In this document: positions 1-8,251 of the stretch, one piece after another
How the letters are laid out: every line of letters begins with the position of its first letter
Numbering within the stretch: the first letter of the stretch is position 1
Assembly (NCBI RefSeq): GCF_003963535.1
Contig: NZ_CP034539.1
Location: 7,874,001 to 7,938,000 of the forward strand
Source of the DNA: Streptomyces cyaneochromogenes
GTDB taxonomy: Bacteria; Actinomycetota; Actinomycetes; Streptomycetales; Streptomycetaceae
DNA length: 64,000 nt
Direction: 5' to 3'
The notes under the pieces: model-generated
What the model was told of the DNA's origin: nothing
Databases searched by the model: none
The model's input: only the letters and a program-made list of their open reading frames with translations
Made by a program: the position numbers and the translations under genes

Positions 1-816
1 GGCCGGAGCGGCGCCGTGCACCTTGGAGTCCGCGATGAAGCGGCCCTTGGCGACGGCCTGGTCCCAGGCCTCACCGCGGTCGATCACCGGACGCTCGACC
101 TCGATGTCGCCCTTGAGGACGTTCGCCGTCCAGATCAGCGACTGCTCCAGGAAGTCGGCGCCCTCGAAGATGGCGTCGGCGATGCCCAGGTCGAAGACCT
201 GCTGGCCCTTGAGCTGCTTGTTCTGGTTGAGGCTGTTCTCGATGATCACCGAGACGGCCTTGTCGGCGCCGATCAGGTTCGGCAGGATCGTGCAGCCGCC
301 CCAGCCGGGCACCAGGCCGAGGAAGACCTCGGGGAGCGAGAACGCCGGGAGCGCCTTGGAGACGGTGCGGTACTTGCAGTGCAGACCGACCTCGACGCCA
401 CCGCCCATCGCGGCACCGTTGTAGTACGCGAAGGTCGGCACGGCCAGGCCCGACAGGCGCTTGAAGACCTCGTGGCCGCCCTTGCCGATGGCCAGCGCGT
501 CCTTGTGCTCCTTCAGCAGCTCGACGCCCTTGAGGTCGGCGCCGACCGCGAAGATGAACGGCTTGCCGGTGATGCCGACGCCGACGATGTCACCGGCCGC
601 GGCCTCCGCCTCGACCTGGTCGATGGCGGTGTTGAGGTTCGCCAGCGACTGGGGGCCGAAGGTGGTCGGCTTGGTGTGGTCGAAGCCGTTGTCCAGCGTG
701 ATGAGCGCGAAGCGCCCGGCGCCGAACGGCAGGTCGAGGTGGCGTACGTGCGCGGACGTCACGACCTCGTCGGGGAAGAGCTCGGCGGCGCCCTTCAGGA
801 GTTCGGTGGTGCTCAC
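1..816 (-). CDS. fadB: 3-hydroxyacyl-CoA dehydrogenase / enoyl-CoA hydratase, N-terminal part (3' end beyond window)
   Basis: This is the trifunctional-type beta-oxidation protein. It hydrates enoyl-CoA and oxidises 3-hydroxyacyl-CoA in the cytoplasm. Only the first 272 codons are in the window, and they cover the crotonase (enoyl-CoA hydratase) domain. The Gly-rich oxyanion-hole region reads AAMGGGVEVGLHCKYR and is followed by ALPAFSLPEVFLGLVPGWGG, as in FadB/FadJ proteins. The dehydrogenase half should lie to the left of base 1. The GTG start at 816 overlaps the stop of the upstream thiolase in a GTGA overlap, which implies translational coupling and matched production of the two subunits. 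Confidence 0.9.
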   Translation of the reverse strand, partial: MSTTELLKGAAELFPDEVVTSAHVRHLDLPFGAGRFALITLDNGFDHTKPTTFGPQSLANLNTAIDQVEAEAAAGDIVGVGITGKPFIFAVGADLKGVELLKEHKDALAIGKGGHEVFKRLSGLAVPTFAYYNGAAMGGGVEVGLHCKYRTVSKALPAFSLPEVFLGLVPGWGGCTILPNLIGADKAVSVIIENSLNQNKQLKGQQVFDLGIADAIFEGADFLEQSLIWTANVLKGDIEVERPVIDRGEAWDQAVAKGRFIADSKVHGAAPA

Positions 817-2039
817 TTGTCGCCTCCGGCGTCCTTGTGGTGCGGGTTCTCCCAGATGACCGTGGCGCCCATGCCGAAGCCGACGCACATGGTGGTGAGG
901 CCGTAGCGGACCTCCGGCTGCTCCTCGAACTGGCGGGCCAGCTGCGTCATCAGGCGGACGCCGGAGGAGGCGAGCGGGTGGCCGTAGGCGATGGCGCCGC
1001 CGTACTGGTTGACGCGGGCGTCGTCGTCGGCGATGCCGTAGTGCTCCAGGAAGGCGAGCACCTGGACCGCGAAGGCCTCGTTGATCTCGAAGAGGTTGAT
1101 GTCCTCGATGGACAGGCCCGCCTTGGCGAGGGCCTTCTCGGTGGCCGGGATCGGGCCGTAGCCCATGACCTCGGGCTCGACGCCCGCGAAGGCGTAGGAG
1201 ACGAGGCGCATCTTGACCGGCAGGTTGTGCTCGCGGGCGAAGTCCTCGCTCGCGATGATCGACGCGGTGGCACCGTCGTTCAGACCGGCCGCGTTACCGG
1301 CGGTGACCCGGCCGTGGACGCGGAACGGGGTCTTCAGGCCGGTCAGGTTCTCCAGCGTGGTGCCCGGGCGCATCGGCTCGTCGGCGGTGACCAGGCCCCA
1401 GCCCGTCTCACCGGCCTCGGCGTTGGTGCGGCGCACCGAGATCGGCACCAGGTCCTGCTGGATCTTGCCATTGGCGTACGCCTTGGCGGCCTTCTCCTGC
1501 GAGCGCACCGCGTACTCGTCGGCGCGCAGCTTGGTGATCGTCGGGTAGCGGTCGTGCAGGTTCTCGGCGGTCATGCCCATGAACAGCGCCGACTCGTCGA
1601 CCAGCTTCTCGCTGACGAACCGCGGGTTCGGGTCCACACCCTCACCCATCGGGTGGCGGCCCATGTGCTCGACACCACCGGCGATGACGGCGTCGTAGGC
1701 GCCGAAGGCGATCGAACCGGCGACGGACGTCACGGCGGTCAGGGCGCCGGCGCACATGCGGTCGATGGAGTAGCCGGGGACCGACTGGGGGAGACCGGCG
1801 AGGATGCCGGCCGTGCGGCCGAGGGTCAGGCCCTGGTCACCGATCTGCGTGGTCGCGGCGATGGCGACCTCGTCGATCTTCTTGGGGTCGAGACCGGGGT
1901 TGCGGCGCAGCAGCTCCCGGATCGCCTTCACGACGAGGTCGTCGGCGCGGGTCTCGTGGTAGATGCCCTTCGGGCCCGCCTTGCCGAACGGGGTGCGGAC
2001 GCCGTCTACGAAGACGACGTCCCTGACGGTACGAGGCAC
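813..2039 (-). CDS. fadA: acetyl-CoA C-acyltransferase (thiolase), beta-oxidation beta subunit
   Basis: A 408-residue thiolase that cleaves 3-ketoacyl-CoA in the last step of beta-oxidation. The acylated cysteine lies in DRMCAGALTAV. The downstream catalytic elements are NEAFAVQ, the His of YGGAIAYGHPLASSG and the Cys of LTTMCVGFGMG, so all thiolase motifs are present. Its length is normal for the family. It is the first gene of the fadA-fadB operon and its stop overlaps the fadB start by four bases. A palindrome about 70 bp upstream of its start is a candidate regulator site. Confidence 0.93.
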   Translation of the reverse strand: MPRTVRDVVFVDGVRTPFGKAGPKGIYHETRADDLVVKAIRELLRRNPGLDPKKIDEVAIAATTQIGDQGLTLGRTAGILAGLPQSVPGYSIDRMCAGALTAVTSVAGSIAFGAYDAVIAGGVEHMGRHPMGEGVDPNPRFVSEKLVDESALFMGMTAENLHDRYPTITKLRADEYAVRSQEKAAKAYANGKIQQDLVPISVRRTNAEAGETGWGLVTADEPMRPGTTLENLTGLKTPFRVHGRVTAGNAAGLNDGATASIIASEDFAREHNLPVKMRLVSYAFAGVEPEVMGYGPIPATEKALAKAGLSIEDINLFEINEAFAVQVLAFLEHYGIADDDARVNQYGGAIAYGHPLASSGVRLMTQLARQFEEQPEVRYGLTTMCVGFGMGATVIWENPHHKDAGGDK

Positions 2040-2111
2040 GATGGCTCTCCTCCAGGGTGCGGGATGGCACTACTGCTGCGCGGCACGCTGAGCGCGCGCT
2101 CAGGTGCCCAT

Positions 2112-2132
2112 GCTACTTACGGGTAACGTAGC
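2112..2132. promoter_or_regulatory. candidate operator upstream of fadA
   Basis: An imperfect 21-bp palindrome with outer arms GCTAC/GTAGC around a TTAC-GG-GTAA core. It sits about 73 bp upstream of the fadA start in otherwise featureless GC-rich DNA. Size and symmetry fit a TetR-type repressor, as would be expected for a fatty-acid-responsive operon. The regulator itself is not in the window, so the assignment is inference. Confidence 0.4.
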
Positions 2133-2225
2133 TGCACAGTCCTGGGGGCGGGAGCGGCGAAGGTCACACCCCGAGGTTCGCCTCGGGGGTCGTTCCGGGG
2201 TTCCCCGCGCGGTTCGCCTCGGCGT

Positions 2226-2414
2226 TCACCTCGGGGGCGCCGTCGACTCCCGCGGAGTCAGCACGGGAGTGGGTACGGGATGCGATCCCGGCCCGTCCCC
2301 CGTGATCACCCCGAACAGGGTCCGCGCCACGTCCGCCCCGAATCCGTGCACGTCATGGCTCATCGCCGACAGCGTCGGATGCGTCAGCCGGCACAGCTGC
2401 GAGGCATCACCACC
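2226..2414 (-). pseudogene. LacI-family regulator, C-terminal remnant
   Basis: About 60 codons on the minus strand read like the C-terminal end of a LacI/PurR-type repressor: a GGDASQLCRLTHPTLSAM stretch (the strand-helix region before the C-terminal subdomain), a following DVHGFGADVARTLFGVI helix, and the usual ending TPRESTAPPR before a TGA stop. The DNA-binding domain and most of the sugar-binding core are missing. Similarity stops at about 2408-2414, exactly where a permease remnant begins on the other strand. It is non-functional as it stands. Confidence 0.7.
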
Positions 2415-2624
2415 TACAACGACTCCTGCATCCCGTTCCTCTACATGCCGTCGGAAGACCTTGGCGTGATCTCGACGTCCCTGTTCCGCTTCAAGGGCCC
2501 GTTCGGCGCCCACTGGGAAACGATCTCGGCAGGAGCGGTGCTGGTGATCCTGCCGACCCTGATCGTCTTCCTGCTGCTGCAGCGGTTCATCTACGACGGC
2601 TTCATGAGAGGTGCGACCCGGTGA
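2406..2624 (+). pseudogene. carbohydrate ABC transporter permease (MalG type), C-terminal remnant
   Basis: The reading frame from 2406 gives TTYNDSCIPFLYMP, then the ISTSLFRFKGPFG segment, a final membrane helix (AGAVLVILPTLIVFLLLQ) and the standard C-terminus of sugar permeases, RFIYDGFMRGATR. Only the last ~70 residues of a ~290-residue protein remain. The upstream part of the open frame (2280-2405) is antisense to the LacI remnant and is not permease. The missing 5' parts of both remnants face each other, as expected if one deletion removed the middle of a divergent lacI / sugar-ABC locus. Confidence 0.75.
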
Positions 2625-2637
2625 GGTGCCGCGGGTG

Positions 2638-3927
2638 CTACGTCGGCTCGGCGGACAGGGCAGCCACCAGAACCGGCGTGACCTGCTCGACCTGCCAGGC
2701 CCGAGCCCCGTAACCGGCCAACGCCTCGGCGACCGAGTCGGCGTCGACCACCTTCGGCGGCTCCCAGCAGACCCGCCGCACGGTGTCCGGAGTGATCAGG
2801 TTCTCCTGGGGCATGTTGAGCTGCTCGGCGAGCGCGGAGACAGCGGCCCGGGCCGCGGACAGCCGAGCCGCGGCAACCGGATCCTTGTCGGCCCACGCCC
2901 GCGGCGGCGGAGGCCCCGTCACCGGCTGGCCCGGCGCCGGCAGCTGCGACTCCGGCAACGCCTTCGCGCGGTCCACCGCGGCCTGCCACTGCTCCAGCTG
3001 TCGCCGCCCCATCCGATGCCCGAAACCGTTCAGCGCGGCAAGGGCATGCACATTGGCCGGCAAGGAGAGCGAGGCCTCCACAATGGCCGCGTCACTGAGC
3101 ACCTTGCCCGGCGAGACATCCCGCTTCTGAGCGATCCGGTCCCGCGTCTGCCACAGCTCCCGCACCACGCCCAGCTGCCGACGCCGCCGCACCTTGTGCA
3201 TCCCGGACGTCCGCCGCCAGGGATCCTTGCGGGGCTCGGCGGGCGGCGCGGCCGCGATCGCCTCGAACTCCTGTCGCGCCCACTCCAGCTTCCCCTGCCG
3301 GTCCAGCTCCTTCTCCAGCGCGTCGCGCAGGTCCACGAGCAGCTCGACGTCCAGCGCCGCATACCGCAGCCACGGCTCGGGCAGCGGCCGGGTCGACCAG
3401 TCGACGGCCGAGTGGCCCTTCTCCAGGACGAACCCGAGCACGCCCTCGACCATCGCGCCGAGGCCCACTCTGGGGAACCCGGCGAGCCGCCCGGCCAGCT
3501 CGGTGTCGAACAGCAGGCTCGGCACCATGCCTATCTCGCGCAGACAGGGCAGATCCTGGGTGGCCGCGTGCAGCACCCACTCCACGCCCGACAGCGCCTC
3601 GCCGAGTCCCGACAGATCGGGGCAGGCCACGGGGTCGATCAACGCGGACCCCGCGCCCGCGCGGCGCAGCTGCACCAGATAGGCGCGCTGACCGTAGCGG
3701 TAGCCGGACGCGCGTTCGGCGTCGACGGCGACCGGGCCCGAGCCCGCGGAGAAGGCGGCGATCACCTCGGTGAGGGCGGCCTCGTCGGCGATCACGGGCG
3801 GAATGCCCTCGCGGGGCTCCAGCAAAGGGATCGGCGCCTCCGTAACAGAAGATCCGCCGTCGTCCGGAGGGGCGCCTCCGGTGGTTCGCAGTGAACTGTC
3901 TGCTGCGGTCTCTTGGGCGTCGGTCAC
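2638..3927 (-). CDS. ribonuclease D-like 3'-5' exonuclease with HRDC domain
   Basis: A 429-residue protein. The DEDD exonuclease domain spans roughly residues 30-220, with VAVDAERASGYRYGQRAYLVQL, ATQDLPCLREIG and AALDVELLVDLRDAL as the Exo I-III regions. An HRDC nucleic-acid-binding domain follows (about 235-320), then an extension that may be a second degenerate HRDC-like segment. RNase D trims 3' ends of tRNA and other small RNAs. In the Exo I region the usual DTE is DAE, a conservative change. The GTG start at 3927 lacks a strong ribosome-binding site, and a long palindrome lies 27 bp upstream. Confidence 0.85.
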   Translation of the reverse strand: MTDAQETAADSSLRTTGGAPPDDGGSSVTEAPIPLLEPREGIPPVIADEAALTEVIAAFSAGSGPVAVDAERASGYRYGQRAYLVQLRRAGAGSALIDPVACPDLSGLGEALSGVEWVLHAATQDLPCLREIGMVPSLLFDTELAGRLAGFPRVGLGAMVEGVLGFVLEKGHSAVDWSTRPLPEPWLRYAALDVELLVDLRDALEKELDRQGKLEWARQEFEAIAAAPPAEPRKDPWRRTSGMHKVRRRRQLGVVRELWQTRDRIAQKRDVSPGKVLSDAAIVEASLSLPANVHALAALNGFGHRMGRRQLEQWQAAVDRAKALPESQLPAPGQPVTGPPPPRAWADKDPVAAARLSAARAAVSALAEQLNMPQENLITPDTVRRVCWEPPKVVDADSVAEALAGYGARAWQVEQVTPVLVAALSAEPT

Positions 3928-3953
3928 ATGTCAAGGGTATCTGTGTATGGACA

Positions 3954-3987
3954 GCGCCCGCCGACGGAACGTTCCGTCGGCGGGCGC
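3954..3987 (-). terminator. perfect 34-bp palindrome, probable terminator of the response-regulator gene
   Basis: Two 17-base arms (gcgcccgccgacggaac and its exact complement) meet with no spacer. The site lies between the stop of the LuxR-type gene at 4151 and the start of the RNase D gene at 3927, both on the minus strand. A GC-rich hairpin without a U-tract is usual for Streptomyces terminators. Because it ends only 27 bp before the next start codon, an operator or attenuator role is also possible. Confidence 0.6.
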
Positions 3988-4150
3988 CTGAGGGTCGTAA
4001 ACCAGTCAGGTAAGCGAAAGGTCCGGTTCACGACAGGTGAGGACGCGGGAAGGGATCAGCGGCCCGGCAGGCGGCCGATCCCGTTCACGTCAGTGAATGA
4101 TCAAGCGTTCACATAGGTGGGATGCGGCTCATGCGGTTTCGGTCGGACCT

Positions 4151-4813
4151 TCAGTGGATGATCCCGGTGCGCAGGGCCACGGCGACCATGCCGGCGCGGT
4201 CGCCGGTGCCCAGCTTGCGGGCGATCCGGGCGAGGTGGCTCTTGACGGTCAGCGCGGACAGGCCCATCGAGACGCCGATCGCCTTGTTCGACTGGCCCTC
4301 CGCCACCAGTCGCAGCACCTCGACCTCACGACCGGAGAGCTCGCGGTAGCCGCCCGGGTGGCTCGGGGCACCCGGGTGGCGACGGTGCATACGGGCGGCG
4401 GCGGAGCCGATGGGGGCGGCACCGGGCCGGGTGGGGAGCCCGACGTTGGTGCGCGTGCCGGTGACGACGTAGCCCTTCACACCGCCGGCGAGGGCGTTGC
4501 GGACGGCGCCGATGTCGTCGGCGGCGGAGAGGGCGAGGCCGTTGGGCCAGCCCGCGGCGCGGGTCTCCGACAGGAGGGTGAGGCCGGAGCCGTCGGGCAG
4601 GTGGACGTCGGCGACACAGATGTCGCGGGGGTTGCCGATGCGGGGACGAGCCTCCGCGATGGACGAGGCCTCGATGACATCGCGCACACCGAGCGCCCAC
4701 AGGTGGCGGGTCACGGTGGAGCGGACGCGGGGATCGGCCACGACCACCATGGCGGTCGGCTTGTTCGGGCGGTAGGCGACCAGGCTTGCAGGCTGCTCGA
4801 GGAGAACGGACAC
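4151..4813 (-). CDS. orphan LuxR/NarL-family response regulator
   Basis: A 220-residue two-domain regulator. The receiver domain has a probable phospho-acceptor Asp69 (ICVADVHLPDGSG), a conserved Ser in LALSAADD and Lys in GGVKGYVV. The first acidic pair is reduced to one Asp (VVADP), so Mg2+ binding or phosphorylation may be atypical. The LuxR HTH is at the C-terminus (LSGREVEVLRLVAEGQSNKAIG). I chose the GTG at 4813 because AGGAGG lies four bases upstream; a longer frame to 4873 lacks such a site. No histidine kinase gene is adjacent. Confidence 0.88.
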   Translation of the reverse strand: MSVLLEQPASLVAYRPNKPTAMVVVADPRVRSTVTRHLWALGVRDVIEASSIAEARPRIGNPRDICVADVHLPDGSGLTLLSETRAAGWPNGLALSAADDIGAVRNALAGGVKGYVVTGTRTNVGLPTRPGAAPIGSAAARMHRRHPGAPSHPGGYRELSGREVEVLRLVAEGQSNKAIGVSMGLSALTVKSHLARIARKLGTGDRAGMVAVALRTGIIH

Positions 4814-5023
4814 CAGGCCTCCTGGGTGCGGGGACGACTTCAAGGTCACAGTCGTCTTCGGCACTAAACCCATGGCCCTTTAGGGAAAGATCACGATTTA
4901 GTTAGTAACAATCGGGCAATTCAGACACGTGGTCGATCGTTCAGTGAGCATGAAGCTTCGATCGAAGGCTGTTCCTGACCGAAAGTGGCCGTATCGACAA
5001 AGTGACGGTCAAGCCGGTGGCGG

Positions 5024-5701
5024 TCAGCGGGACTGTGGATCACGGCGCTGCGGCAGCGTCACCACCGACGCGTCGCCCGGCCCCGCCGGCGGCAGCCCCG
5101 CGACCTGGGCGAGCAGGTCGCACCAGGACGCCAGATGGGCCGCGGTGTCCGGAACGCCGCCCAGGCCCTCACGCGGCGTCCAGGAGGCGCGGATCTCGAT
5201 CTGCGAGGCCGCCGGGCGCTCGGACAGGCCGCCGAAGTAGTGGGAACTGGCGCGCGTGACGGTGCCGCTCGGTTCGCCGTACGCCAGCCCGCGCGCCTGG
5301 AGCGCGCCGGTCAGCCAGGACCAGCAGACGTCCGGCAGCAGCGGGTCGGCGGCCATCTCCGGCTCCAGTTCCGCGCGCACCAGGGTCACCAGCCGGAAGG
5401 CACCCCGCCAGGCGTCGTGCCCCGCCGGGTCGTGCAGCAGCACCAGCCGGCCGTCGGCCAGATCCTGGTCGCCGTCGACGACAGCGGCCTCCAGCGCGTA
5501 CGCGTACGGGGCCAGGCGCTGGGGCGCCTTGGTCTGCTCGACCTCGATCTGCGGGCGCAGACGCGCGGCGCGCAGAGCCTCGACAGCGGCCCGGAAAGCC
5601 GGTGGAGCCGTATTGTGCGAATGCCGGTCCCCCTCCCCGGCCTCCTTCGCGTCATCCATTCCGCCAGTGCCGTCCGACAGTCTTCCCTGAGCCGCAGCCA
5701 T
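5024..5701 (-). CDS. DUF3000 domain-containing protein
   Basis: A 225-residue actinobacterial protein of unknown function. Recognisable DUF3000 features are the PAFRAAVEALRAARLRPQ opening, the LAPYAYALEAAV and DGRLVLLHDPAG segments and the DVCWSWLTGAL segment, ending shortly after WCDLLAQVAGLPP. No signal peptide or membrane segment is visible. It is transcribed away from hemE, with 104 bp between the two start codons, a conserved placement in Streptomyces. The start is uncertain: ATG 5701 is used, and ATG 5659 is a plausible alternative. Confidence 0.8.
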   Translation of the reverse strand: MAAAQGRLSDGTGGMDDAKEAGEGDRHSHNTAPPAFRAAVEALRAARLRPQIEVEQTKAPQRLAPYAYALEAAVVDGDQDLADGRLVLLHDPAGHDAWRGAFRLVTLVRAELEPEMAADPLLPDVCWSWLTGALQARGLAYGEPSGTVTRASSHYFGGLSERPAASQIEIRASWTPREGLGGVPDTAAHLASWCDLLAQVAGLPPAGPGDASVVTLPQRRDPQSR

Positions 5702-5805
5702 GCCGGGAAGATTAAAGGGAACGGGGGCTTCGTGCAGGGAGGGACACCCGGACAACACGGCGACCCCCGAGCCGGGCCCGGTGAGGCCGTGCGAGACTTG
5801 CCCCC

Positions 5806-6861
5806 GTGAGTGCCAACCAGACGCCGCCGTCAGCCACGTACGAGTCCGCCTTCCTCAAGGCGTGCAGGCGCGAACCCGTGCCGCACACGCCCGTGTGGTT
5901 CATGCGGCAGGCCGGGCGCTCCCTGCCGGAGTACCGCAAGGTGCGCGAGGGCATCCCGATGCTCGAGTCGTGCATGCGGCCCGAACTGGTCACCGAGATC
6001 ACCCTGCAGCCCGTGCGCCGGCACAACGTGGACGCGGCGATCTACTTCAGCGACATCGTCGTGCCGCTCAAGGCCATCGGTATCGACCTCGACATCAGGC
6101 CGGGCGTCGGACCGGTCGTCGAGAAGCCGATCCGCACCCGCGCCGACCTGGCCCAACTGCGCGACCTGACCCCCGAGGACGTCTCGTACGTCACCGAGGC
6201 GATCGGCCTGCTCACCGCCGAGCTCGGCTCGACCCCGCTCATCGGTTTCGCCGGCGCGCCTTTCACCCTTGCGAGCTACCTCGTCGAGGGCGGCCCGTCC
6301 CGCACGTACGAGAACGCCAAGGCGATGATGTACGGCGACCCCGAGCTCTGGGCCGACCTGCTCGACCGCCTCGCGGAGATCACGGCCGCCTTCCTGAAGG
6401 TGCAGATCGAGGCGGGCGCGAGCGCGGTCCAGCTGTTCGACTCGTGGGCCGGCGCGCTCTCCCCGGCCGACTACACGAACTCGGTGATGCCGCACTCCGC
6501 CAAGGTCTTCGCCGCGGTCGCCGGATACGGCGTCCCCCGCATCCACTTCGGCGTCGGCACCGGTGAACTGCTGAAGCTGCTGGGCGAGGCCGGCGCGGAC
6601 GTCGTCGGCGTCGACTGGCGCGTCCCGCTCGACGAGGCCGCCCGCCGGGTCGGCCCCGGCAAGGCGCTCCAGGGCAACCTCGACCCGACCGTCCTGTTCG
6701 CCGGCACGGAGGCCGTCGAGGCGAAGACCCGGGAGGTCCTCGACACCGCCGCGAAGCTCGAGGGCCATGTCTTCAACCTCGGCCACGGCGTCATGCCGTC
6801 CACCGACCCGGACGCGCTGACCCGGCTCGTGGAGTACGTCCACACGCAGACCGCCCGCTAG
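5806..6861 (+). CDS. hemE: uroporphyrinogen decarboxylase
   Basis: A 351-residue enzyme that removes four carboxyl groups from uroporphyrinogen III to give coproporphyrinogen III. The signature near the N-terminus is PVWFMRQAGRSLPEYR, whose arginines bind substrate carboxylates. GFAGAPFTLASYLVEGG and the LFDSWAGALS segment are also present, and the length is normal. The start is a GTG. In this genome type heme is finished through coproporphyrin by HemY/CgoX and HemQ, which are encoded at 10880-13098. Confidence 0.96.
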   Translation: MSANQTPPSATYESAFLKACRREPVPHTPVWFMRQAGRSLPEYRKVREGIPMLESCMRPELVTEITLQPVRRHNVDAAIYFSDIVVPLKAIGIDLDIRPGVGPVVEKPIRTRADLAQLRDLTPEDVSYVTEAIGLLTAELGSTPLIGFAGAPFTLASYLVEGGPSRTYENAKAMMYGDPELWADLLDRLAEITAAFLKVQIEAGASAVQLFDSWAGALSPADYTNSVMPHSAKVFAAVAGYGVPRIHFGVGTGELLKLLGEAGADVVGVDWRVPLDEAARRVGPGKALQGNLDPTVLFAGTEAVEAKTREVLDTAAKLEGHVFNLGHGVMPSTDPDALTRLVEYVHTQTAR

Positions 6862-6876
6862 GCCGTTCTCCGGGGC

Positions 6877-7701
6877 TCACCAGGTGTGCCGGGGCCGGGC
6901 TTTCCTGCCGAACAGCAGACCGCGCGGTTCCGGCGGCGGGGGCGTGCCCGCCTTGAGCGGCCAGGCGAGCAGCATGCCCGCGAGGAAGCCCACGATGTGC
7001 GCCGCGTACGCCACGGTGCCCGCGTCCGTGAGGCCCTCACCGGACGAGTACGCCGCCTGCAGCCCGAACCAGAACCCGAGCACCAGCCAGGCCGGCAACC
7101 GCAGCGGCAGGAAGATCAGGAACGGGACCAGGACCCAGACCCTGGCCTTCGGATACAGCACGAGATAGGCGCCCAGCACCCCCGCGATCGCCCCGGACGC
7201 GCCGATCAGCGGGTCGGCGGAGTCGTCGTTGAGGAACGCGAAGCCGTACGACGCCGCGTAGCCGCAGACGACGTAGAAGAGCAAGTACCGCACATGGCCC
7301 ATGCGGTCCTCGATGTTGTTGCCGAAGATCAGCAGGAAGAGCATGTTGCCGAGCAGGTGCAGCCAACTGCCGTGCAGGAACAGCGCGGTGAAGACCGACA
7401 GCACCGGGGACTTGGCGTAGTCCGGCGCACCGATCACACAGCCGGGGCCCTGCGCGCCGACGGCCACCTCGCCCGTGGGGACCGACCCGGGCAACTGGTC
7501 GTGGATCAACTCCCTCGGCACCGCCGCGTAGTGGTCCAGGAACGCGTGCAGACGGCACAGCTGGGCCAGGCTGCTCTCACCGGCCACGGAGCCGGCTATG
7601 CCGGGCATGGACAGGAAGACGAGGACGTTCGCGGCGATCAGCGCGTAAGTCACCCAAGGGGTGCGGCGGACCGGGTTCACGTCATGGACGGGGATGACCA
7701 C
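6877..7701 (-). CDS. rhomboid-family intramembrane serine protease
   Basis: A 274-residue membrane protein with about six hydrophobic segments. The catalytic serine is in GASGAIAG and the catalytic histidine in AAHIVGFLAG; the FLHGSWLHLLGNMLFL segment carries the conserved HxxxN-type helix of rhomboids. A long extracytoplasmic loop lies between the first and second helices. The gene converges on hemE, with only 15 bp between the stops. The substrate is unknown. Confidence 0.92.
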   Translation of the reverse strand: MVIPVHDVNPVRRTPWVTYALIAANVLVFLSMPGIAGSVAGESSLAQLCRLHAFLDHYAAVPRELIHDQLPGSVPTGEVAVGAQGPGCVIGAPDYAKSPVLSVFTALFLHGSWLHLLGNMLFLLIFGNNIEDRMGHVRYLLFYVVCGYAASYGFAFLNDDSADPLIGASGAIAGVLGAYLVLYPKARVWVLVPFLIFLPLRLPAWLVLGFWFGLQAAYSSGEGLTDAGTVAYAAHIVGFLAGMLLAWPLKAGTPPPPEPRGLLFGRKARPRHTW

Positions 7702-7826
7702 GACAGGTATCTGCCCGGGATGCGTGCGGCAAATCGGTGAACGTGGCCGCGGCCGCGTGCGTATGTGTCGGCAACCGCCCGCGGCACGGGGAAGGCGGGT
7801 CGCGGGGACTACGTGAGGAACAGGCG

Positions 7827-8159
7827 ATGAACGACCGAGTTAATCCTCCGATTCACGCGTTGCCCGACGGGGAGGCCGAGATCGCCCTGGTGGTGCGGCT
7901 GCCCTGGGAGGACGTCGCGCGGCTGGGCCAGGAGGCGGGGCGGCTCGCGACGCAGATGCAGCGGCCGGTGACGTTGGACGAGGCCGTCAGCCATCGGTTG
8001 CGGTCGGCTCGGCCGGCCGCGGCGCATGCGAAGCCGGCGGGTGAGCAGCCCGCTGCCGCCATGCCGCCGAGTGTGAGTGCCTCCGTGTCCTCGTTGCCTT
8101 CGCGGCCGCCGGCCGAGCAGGCTCGGCAGGCGATCGAGAGGATCAACGGCAGCGCGTAA
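7827..8159 (+). CDS. small conserved actinobacterial protein of unknown function
   Basis: A 110-residue protein with a short amphipathic region around LPWEDVARLGQEAGRL and TLDEAVSHRL, followed by an Ala/Pro-rich low-complexity tail. I do not recognise a named domain. The start at 7827 is preferred over 7737 because GAGGAA lies about seven bases upstream and the extra N-terminal residues of the longer frame look non-coding. It is divergent from the rhomboid gene. Confidence 0.65.
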   Translation: MNDRVNPPIHALPDGEAEIALVVRLPWEDVARLGQEAGRLATQMQRPVTLDEAVSHRLRSARPAAAHAKPAGEQPAAAMPPSVSASVSSLPSRPPAEQARQAIERINGSA

Positions 8160-8251
8160 TCGCCGTAGGGGGGCGGTTGTTCGAGCGGCCGCGGGTCCGT
8201 TGTGGCTGGTCGCGCAGTTCCCCGCGCCCCTTGAGGCGTTGCCCGCGCCGT

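Noticed and set aside
2280..2405. N-terminal part of the plus-strand frame before the permease remnant
   Set aside because: It is antisense to the LacI remnant and has no permease character.
4956..4967. 12-bp palindrome CTTCGATCGAAG upstream of the LuxR-type gene
   Set aside because: Short and likely by chance; not close to a promoter element that I can define.
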